Of a stretch of DNA of 64,000 nt, positions 59,899 to 64,000 are shown piece by piece. The stretch is from an uncultured Oscillospiraceae bacterium. Its GTDB lineage: Bacteria > Bacillota > Clostridia > Oscillospirales > Oscillospiraceae. Position numbers and translations under genes: made by a program. The DNA lies in the NCBI GenBank assembly GCA_949841355.1, contig CATKZP010000008.1, positions 1 to 64,000 of the forward strand, read 5' to 3'. The notes under the pieces are model-generated. The model did not search any database and had not been told where the DNA came from. It was given only the letters and a program-made list of their open reading frames with translations. Numbering within the stretch: position 1 is the first letter of the stretch; the number at the start of each line of letters is the position of its first letter.

Positions 59899-60291
59899 AT
59901 GCCAGTTGAAATCGGAATGAGGGGCGAGGCCGCCGCAGTGGTGGCCCAGGAGGATACCGCCCAGGCGGTGGGCTCGGGCCTGGTGCCGGTGTTTGCCACC
60001 CCGCGGATGATCGCCCTGATGGAGCAGGCGGCGGTGAACGCGGTGCAGTCCGCCCTGGAGCCGGGGCAGGGCACGGTGGGCACCCGCCTGGACGTGAAGC
60101 ACTCCGCCGCCACCCCCGTGGGCATGAAGGTGCGGGCTCAGGCGGAGGTCATCGGCGTGGAGGGCCGGCAGGTGGTCTTTTTGGTGACGGCCTTCGACGA
60201 GGCGGAGCAGATCGGCGGAGGGACCCATGAGCGGTTTATCATCCAGACGGACAAATTTTTGGCTCGTGCCCAGGGAAAGCTGAACGGGTGA
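59899..60291 (+). CDS. FlK-like hotdog thioesterase
   Basis: The 130-residue protein matches the family of fluoroacetyl-CoA thioesterase FlK. The Thr and Glu of the active site appear in FATPRMIALMEQAAVNAV (residues 32-49), and the His in VKHSAATPVGM (near residue 67). TVGTRLDVKH and the C-terminal GTHERFII are common in the family. Most members are housekeeping acyl-CoA thioesterases of unknown substrate; fluoroacetate detoxification should not be assumed. GGAGGGAT precedes the ATG. It is a single gene between a promoter and a terminator. Confidence 0.9.
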   Translation: MPVEIGMRGEAAAVVAQEDTAQAVGSGLVPVFATPRMIALMEQAAVNAVQSALEPGQGTVGTRLDVKHSAATPVGMKVRAQAEVIGVEGRQVVFLVTAFDEAEQIGGGTHERFIIQTDKFLARAQGKLNG

Positions 60292-60292
60292 G

Positions 60293-60323
60293 AAAAATTC
60301 CCGGCGTAGGCCGGGAATTTTTT
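60293..60323 (+). terminator. Terminator of the thioesterase gene
   Basis: AAAATTCCCGGC pairs with GCCGGGAATTTT and TT follows, ending just before the csoR promoter. Confidence 0.88.
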
Positions 60324-60324
60324 C

Positions 60325-60353
60325 TTGACAAAAGCCCAGCGCTATGGTAGGAT
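60325..60353 (+). promoter_or_regulatory. SigA promoter of csoR-copA
   Basis: TTGACA and TAGGAT are separated by 17 bp, immediately upstream of the CsoR operator. Confidence 0.85.
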
Positions 60354-60358
60354 AACAC

Positions 60359-60375
60359 TACCCCCCAGGGGGGTA
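60359..60375. promoter_or_regulatory. CsoR operator
   Basis: TACCCCCCAGGGGGGTA is a perfect inverted repeat around one central base, and matches the G-tract/C-tract palindromes bound by copper-sensing CsoR proteins. It starts 6 bp after the -10, so a bound repressor would block initiation. Confidence 0.9.
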
Positions 60376-60396
60376 TTAAGAAGGGGGGCGAGGGCC

Positions 60397-60657
60397 ATGA
60401 TGGCCGACCAGAAAACGGTGCTGCGGCTGCTGAAAACCGCCCGGGGCCAGATCGACGGCATCATCAAAATGGTGGAGGACGACCGCTACTGCATGGACAT
60501 CTCCCAGCAGGTCGCCGCCGCCGGGGCCATGCTCCGCCGGGCCAACCGGGATATTTTGACCGCCCACCTGAAGCGCTGCGTGGAGCACGCCGGGAGCGAC
60601 GCGGAGCGGGCGGAGAAGATCGACGAATTGGTAAAGGCTCTGGAAAAAATACTATGA
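60397..60657 (+). CDS. csoR: Copper-sensing transcriptional repressor CsoR
   Basis: The 86-residue all-helical protein belongs to the CsoR/RcnR family. The Cu(I) ligands are Cys in DDRYCMDI (near residue 28) and His and Cys in AHLKRCVEH (C-x-H-x3-C arrangement of CsoR). RGQIDGIIKMVEDDRYC is the family signature. Copper binding releases the operator. GGGGGG and AGGG precede tandem ATG codons at 60397 and 60400. It is followed 31 nt later by copA. Confidence 0.95.
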   Translation: MMADQKTVLRLLKTARGQIDGIIKMVEDDRYCMDISQQVAAAGAMLRRANRDILTAHLKRCVEHAGSDAERAEKIDELVKALEKIL

Positions 60658-60688
60658 CCATACTGCTGAGAAAGCAAGGTGAAGCCCG

Positions 60689-63232
60689 ATGAAGCAAAAA
60701 TTCAACGTCACCGGCATGACCTGCTCCGCCTGCTCCGCCCACGTGGACAAGGCGGTGCGCAGGCTGGACGGCGTGTGCGAGGTGAACGTCAACCTGCTGG
60801 GCGGCTCCATGACGGTGGACTGGGAGGGGGGCCTCACCCCGGACCAGATCGTGTCCGCCGTGGAGAAGGCGGGGTACGGCGCGTCCCTGCCCGCTGCGGG
60901 GGGTACGGGCGCGGTCCAGGCCAAGCCCGCCGCCGGCGCCATGGAGGACGACCTGAAAAACATGAAGGCCAGGCTGATCGCGTCCTTTGTGTTTCTCATC
61001 CCCCTGTTCTACCTGTCCATGGGCCACATGATGGGCTGGCCCATCCCCCACTTCTTCCACGGCGCGGAAAACGCCATGACCTACGCCCTCACCCTGTTCC
61101 TGCTCACCGTGCCCATCATGGTGATTAACCAGAAATACTACCGGGTGGGGTTCAAAACCCTGTTCCGCCTGACCCCCAACATGGATTCCCTCATCGCCGT
61201 GGGCTCCGCCGCCGCCGTGGTGTACGGCATCGCTGCCCTGTACTGCATCGGCTGGGGGCTGGGCCATGGGGACGCGGCTTTGGTGGAGCACTACTCCATG
61301 GACCTGTATTTTGAGTCGGCGGGGATGATCCTCACCCTCATCACCCTGGGCAAGTATATGGAGACCCGCTCCAAGGGCAGGACCGGCCAGGCTATCGCCC
61401 GGCTCATGGACCTCACCCCCAAGACCGCCGCCGTGCTGCGGGACGGTGCGGAGCTTGAGGTGCCGGTGGAGCAGGTGCAGGCGGGAGACCTGGTGCTGGT
61501 GCGGCCGGGGGCCTCCGTTCCGGTGGACGGCGTGGTGGTGGAGGGCGCGTCCAGCGTGGACGAGTCCGCCCTCACCGGCGAGTCCATCCCGGTGGACAAG
61601 GGTCCGGGGGACACGGTGATCTCCGCGTCCATCAACAAATCCGGTGTGCTCACCCTCCGGGCCACCCGGGTGGGGGAGGACACCACCCTGGCCCAGATGA
61701 TCCGGCTGGTGGACGAGGCGGCCTCCTCCAAGGCCCCCATCGCCAAGCTGGCGGACAAGGTGGCGGGGGTGTTCGTCCCGGTGGTGATGGCCATTGCCCT
61801 GGTGGCCGCCGTGGGCTGGCTGCTGGCCACCGGGTCTGTGGAGCGGGCCCTCACCTCCGGTGTGGCGGTGCTGGTCATCTCCTGCCCCTGCGCCCTGGGG
61901 CTGGCTACCCCGGTGGCCATTATGGTGGGCACCGGCAAGGGGGCCGAGCACGGTATCCTGGTGAAGTCCGCCGAGGGGCTGGAGCACCTGCGCTCCGTCA
62001 CCACGGTGGTGCTGGACAAGACGGGCACCGTCACCCAGGGCAAGCCCAAGGTGACCGACCTGTACCCCCTGGGGCGGACCACCGCCGAGGAGCTTTTGTG
62101 CGTGGCCGCGTCGCTGGAAAAGCCCTCCGAGCACCCGCTGGGCGCGGCCATTGTGGAGGAGGCGGCAAGCCGCTCCATCCCCCTGGCTCCGGTGGAGGGG
62201 TTTGAGGCCGTCCACGGCAAGGGAGTCCGGGGCAGAATCCAAGGAGCGGACTTCCTGGCGGGCAATGCCGCCATGCTCTCGGACGCTGGGGTGGAGCTGG
62301 GCCAGGACGCCATGATTGCCGACGAGCTGGCCAAGCAGGGCAAGACCCCCCTGTTCTTCGTGGAGGACGGCCGCCCCATCGGCATCATCGCCGTGGCGGA
62401 CACGGTGAAGGCGACCAGCCGCGCCGCCATCGAGGGCTTCCAGAGGCTGGGGCTGAAGGTGGTGATGCTCACCGGCGACAACAAGCGCACCGCCGAGGCC
62501 ATCGGCCGGGAGCTGGGGCTGACGGAGGTGGTGAGCGAGGTACTCCCCGCCGACAAGGAGCGGCAGATCGCCGCCCTCCAGGCCCGGGGAGAGAAGGTGG
62601 CCATGGTGGGCGACGGCATCAACGACGCTCCCGCCCTGGCAAGGGCGGATGTGGGCCTGGCCATCGGCGCGGGGGCGGACGTGGCCATTGAGAGCGCCGA
62701 CATCGTGCTGATGAAGTCCGACCTGGCGGACGCGGTGACGGCGGTGGAGCTGTCCCGGGCCACCATCCGCAACGTGAAGCAGAACCTGTTCTGGGCGTTT
62801 TTCTACAACGCCGTGTGCATTCCGGTGGCGGCGGGTGTGCTGGCCATCTGGGGCGGGCCCCAGCTCAACCCCATGATCGCCGGGGCGGCCATGAGCTTCA
62901 GCTCGGTGTGCGTGGTGGCCAACGCCCTGCGCCTGCGGTTCTTCAAGCCCGGCATTGCGCGCAAAACCGAACCATATGACGTGAAAACCGGCGGAAATGC
63001 CGCCGTTGAAGTGAAAGGAGAACAAAAGGCTATGGAAAAGAAAGTTGTGATCGAGGGCATGATGTGCCAGCACTGCCGCGCCCATGTGGATAAAGCGCTC
63101 AACGCCATCCCAGGGGCTTCCGCCACCGTGGACCTGGACAGCAAGACCGCCGTGGTGTCCGGCGACGTGACCGACGAGGCCATCCGCGCCGCCGTGAAAG
63201 AGGCGGGGTACGAGGTGGCCGGCATCTCCTGA
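60689..63232 (+). CDS. copA: Copper-exporting P1B-type ATPase fused to a C-terminal metal-binding domain
   Basis: The 847-residue Cu(I) exporter has an N-terminal HMA domain (GMTCSACSAH, residues 9-18), membrane helices, actuator motif TGES, the ion-site CPC in VISCPCALGLATP, phosphorylation motif DKTGT, HP in SEHPLG, and hinge GDGINDAPA. After the last helices (about residue 750) a basic linker leads to a second HMA domain (GMMCQHCRAHVD, near residue 790) at the extreme C-terminus, which is unusual for CopA. That domain carries its own internal ribosome-binding site. Controlled by CsoR. Confidence 0.97.
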   Translation: MKQKFNVTGMTCSACSAHVDKAVRRLDGVCEVNVNLLGGSMTVDWEGGLTPDQIVSAVEKAGYGASLPAAGGTGAVQAKPAAGAMEDDLKNMKARLIASFVFLIPLFYLSMGHMMGWPIPHFFHGAENAMTYALTLFLLTVPIMVINQKYYRVGFKTLFRLTPNMDSLIAVGSAAAVVYGIAALYCIGWGLGHGDAALVEHYSMDLYFESAGMILTLITLGKYMETRSKGRTGQAIARLMDLTPKTAAVLRDGAELEVPVEQVQAGDLVLVRPGASVPVDGVVVEGASSVDESALTGESIPVDKGPGDTVISASINKSGVLTLRATRVGEDTTLAQMIRLVDEAASSKAPIAKLADKVAGVFVPVVMAIALVAAVGWLLATGSVERALTSGVAVLVISCPCALGLATPVAIMVGTGKGAEHGILVKSAEGLEHLRSVTTVVLDKTGTVTQGKPKVTDLYPLGRTTAEELLCVAASLEKPSEHPLGAAIVEEAASRSIPLAPVEGFEAVHGKGVRGRIQGADFLAGNAAMLSDAGVELGQDAMIADELAKQGKTPLFFVEDGRPIGIIAVADTVKATSRAAIEGFQRLGLKVVMLTGDNKRTAEAIGRELGLTEVVSEVLPADKERQIAALQARGEKVAMVGDGINDAPALARADVGLAIGAGADVAIESADIVLMKSDLADAVTAVELSRATIRNVKQNLFWAFFYNAVCIPVAAGVLAIWGGPQLNPMIAGAAMSFSSVCVVANALRLRFFKPGIARKTEPYDVKTGGNAAVEVKGEQKAMEKKVVIEGMMCQHCRAHVDKALNAIPGASATVDLDSKTAVVSGDVTDEAIRAAVKEAGYEVAGIS
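63032..63232 (+). CDS. Possible internal translation product: CopZ-like copper chaperone
   Basis: Inside the 3' end of copA, in the same frame, AAAGGAG lies 11 nt before an ATG that would yield a 66-residue HMA protein (MEKKVVIEGMMCQHCRAHVD at the start). This is the size and sequence type of CopZ, the copper chaperone usually encoded as a separate gene just after copA. The simplest reading is that copZ fused to copA after loss of the copA stop while its start signals stayed. Whether the short form is made is not shown by sequence. Confidence 0.5.
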   Translation: MEKKVVIEGMMCQHCRAHVDKALNAIPGASATVDLDSKTAVVSGDVTDEAIRAAVKEAGYEVAGIS

Positions 63233-63235
63233 GAG

Positions 63236-63272
63236 AAAATCCCCGGCGCGGCATTGCCGCGCCGGGGATTTT
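63236..63272 (+). terminator. Terminator of csoR-copA
   Basis: A 17-bp perfect stem (63236-63252 with 63256-63272) runs from AAAATCCCC to GGGGATTTT with an ATT loop. Confidence 0.93.
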
Positions 63273-63279
63273 GCGCCGG

Positions 63280-63597
63280 TCAGCCAGGAGTGCGCGCAAA
63301 CCGCTCCCACATGACCAGCTGCCGGTGGCAGATCAGCACGCCGGAGAGGTACAGGTAGAGGAGCTCCAGCCCCCCGATGATGCCAACCCATGCGGAGTGG
63401 ACGGGGATGCGGGGCAGCAGCAGTACGCTTACAAGTCCCAGGGGTACGAAGATCAGCAGGAACGTCAGGCTCACCGTCACGCTCCAAAACCTGAGCCAGA
63501 AGTCAAGAGGTTCCTTCCGGCGGAAAATTTCTATGCCGGTGATGAAGAGCAGGATGCCAATGCCGGGATAGGATAAGAACATGATCCACTTTTTCAT
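63280..63597 (-). CDS. Small membrane protein of unknown function
   Basis: The 105-residue protein has three hydrophobic segments (about residues 5-23, 38-62, 70-90) and a basic loop FRRKEPLDFWLRFW between the first two. I do not recognise a family. GGAG lies 9 nt before the ATG at 63597. It follows the next gene by 18 nt on the minus strand, so they are probably one operon. The copA terminator lies at its 3' end. Confidence 0.75.
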   Translation of the reverse strand: MKKWIMFLSYPGIGILLFITGIEIFRRKEPLDFWLRFWSVTVSLTFLLIFVPLGLVSVLLLPRIPVHSAWVGIIGGLELLYLYLSGVLICHRQLVMWERFARTPG

Positions 63598-63615
63598 AAT
63601 AAAGCGCTCCGATCC

Positions 63616-64000
63616 TCACAGGATGAAATTCACGACGGAGAATATCAGGTGGCAGATGGCGAAACCTCCCGCCGCCAGCAGCGCGGGGGCGTTTTTCCGC
63701 GCCAGCGCGAACACCAGAAACGCCCCACAGGGGGCCAGGCACAGCGTCAAGATCACCCCGGGGCCGGCAATCCCGGCGTAATAGGCCGCCCATCCGGCGA
63801 AGTACAGCGCCGCGCACAGCAGGACGCCCGCCGCCCATCTGCGTTTTGCAGGGGCGCTTCGGGTCCCGTTGACCACCCCGCACAGAGCTGCGGCCAGGGT
63901 GATCTGAAAAGCCTGGGCAATGGCGTCCGCCAGCGGCGTGACGGACTGCGCGCGCAAGACGTCGTCGGGCGCGGGGAAGGCGAACCACAGAAGGTTGGGG
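63616..64000 (-). CDS. Small membrane protein, 5' end outside the window
   Basis: The open frame continues without a stop to the right edge, so the start may lie beyond 64000. The visible 127 codons contain about four hydrophobic segments and end in HLIFSVVNFIL. The frame near the edge reads NLLWFAFPAPDDVLRAQS, which looks like protein rather than leader. No family was recognised. It is upstream of, and probably co-transcribed with, the 105-residue membrane protein. Confidence 0.65.
   Translation of the reverse strand, partial: PNLLWFAFPAPDDVLRAQSVTPLADAIAQAFQITLAAALCGVVNGTRSAPAKRRWAAGVLLCAALYFAGWAAYYAGIAGPGVILTLCLAPCGAFLVFALARKNAPALLAAGGFAICHLIFSVVNFIL

Noticed and set aside
60464-63487. 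1007-codon minus-strand frame opposite copA
   Set aside because: Shadow of copA, rich in His/Gly/Val/Gln, with no domain or ribosome-binding site.

Overview
The window comes from a GC-rich, endospore-forming member of the Clostridia, most like gut Oscillospiraceae (Flavonifractor/Pseudoflavonifractor type). This rests on the spoIVB-spo0A pair, the dipicolinate synthase genes dpaAB, a YxRA-rich firmicute gene set (addB-addA, rpmE with zinc cysteines, RibU with an FMN riboswitch, rubrerythrin, LytTR-DUF3021), consistent SigA promoters with 17-bp spacers, and strong Shine-Dalgarno sequences. The species is inferred, not proven. I saw no rRNA or tRNA genes, CRISPR arrays, transposases, integrases or phage genes. 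Three copies of the GTTTCACGTGAAAC palindrome (parS core) suggest a place in the origin-proximal part of the chromosome.

Layout. 1-2.2 kb: MoxR / DUF58 / (edge) transglutaminase-type membrane protein operon, minus strand. 2.2-3.65 kb: infC-rpmI-rplT with a leader attenuator. 3.7-4.7 kb: an unknown, less GC-rich gene with a SigD-like promoter. 4.8-11.6 kb: addB-addA. 11.7-16.6 kb: rpmE, hflX, a GNAT, proB-proA and a small membrane protein. 16.9-18.9 kb: spoIVB and spo0A. 18.9-21.5 kb (minus): pncB-mtnN-luxS. 21.6-24.9 kb: rubrerythrin, FMN-riboswitch-controlled ribU, dpaAB, and two copies of a foldback repeat. 25-27.2 kb: corA with a long leader containing a tiny arginine-rich ORF, then LytTR-DUF3021. 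27.3-31.4 kb (minus): two DUF4358 lipoproteins, an MBOAT acyltransferase and a DHHW protein, a probable envelope O-acylation locus. 31.5-38.7 kb: udk, trmL, the pgk-tpiA-gpmI-eno glycolytic run, and a YbaK-type deacylase. 38.7-41.3 kb (minus): mutY-tdk-radical SAM. 41.5-48.3 kb: an SLH/transglutaminase surface protein and a minus-strand cassette of fucosidase, M17 aminopeptidase and a large transglutaminase-like protein. 48.4-53.6 kb: cutC, then a leader peptide plus terminator ahead of a heterodimeric ABC exporter (bmrBCD-like), then a NUDIX hydrolase. 53.6-55.4 kb (minus): two unknown genes with SigD-like promoters. 55.5-59.8 kb (minus): response regulator, ABC ATPase, two permeases and histidine kinase, resembling lantibiotic/antimicrobial-peptide resistance modules. 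59.9-63.2 kb: FlK-like thioesterase, csoR and copA, the latter fused in frame to a copZ-like domain. 63.3-64 kb: two small membrane proteins, the last cut by the window edge.

Main points of interest: (i) three unknown genes with SigD-like promoters, two of which share a D-T-L-x-[IL]-S motif, which suggests undescribed flagellar-regulon members; (ii) a leader-peptide attenuator in front of the ABC exporter; (iii) a copA-copZ fusion that keeps an internal ribosome-binding site; (iv) an infC leader terminator with a possible ATA start codon; (v) a family of long foldback repeats at gene ends; (vi) a corA leader with an eight-codon ORF; (vii) an 806-residue protein with one intact and one degenerate transglutaminase core.
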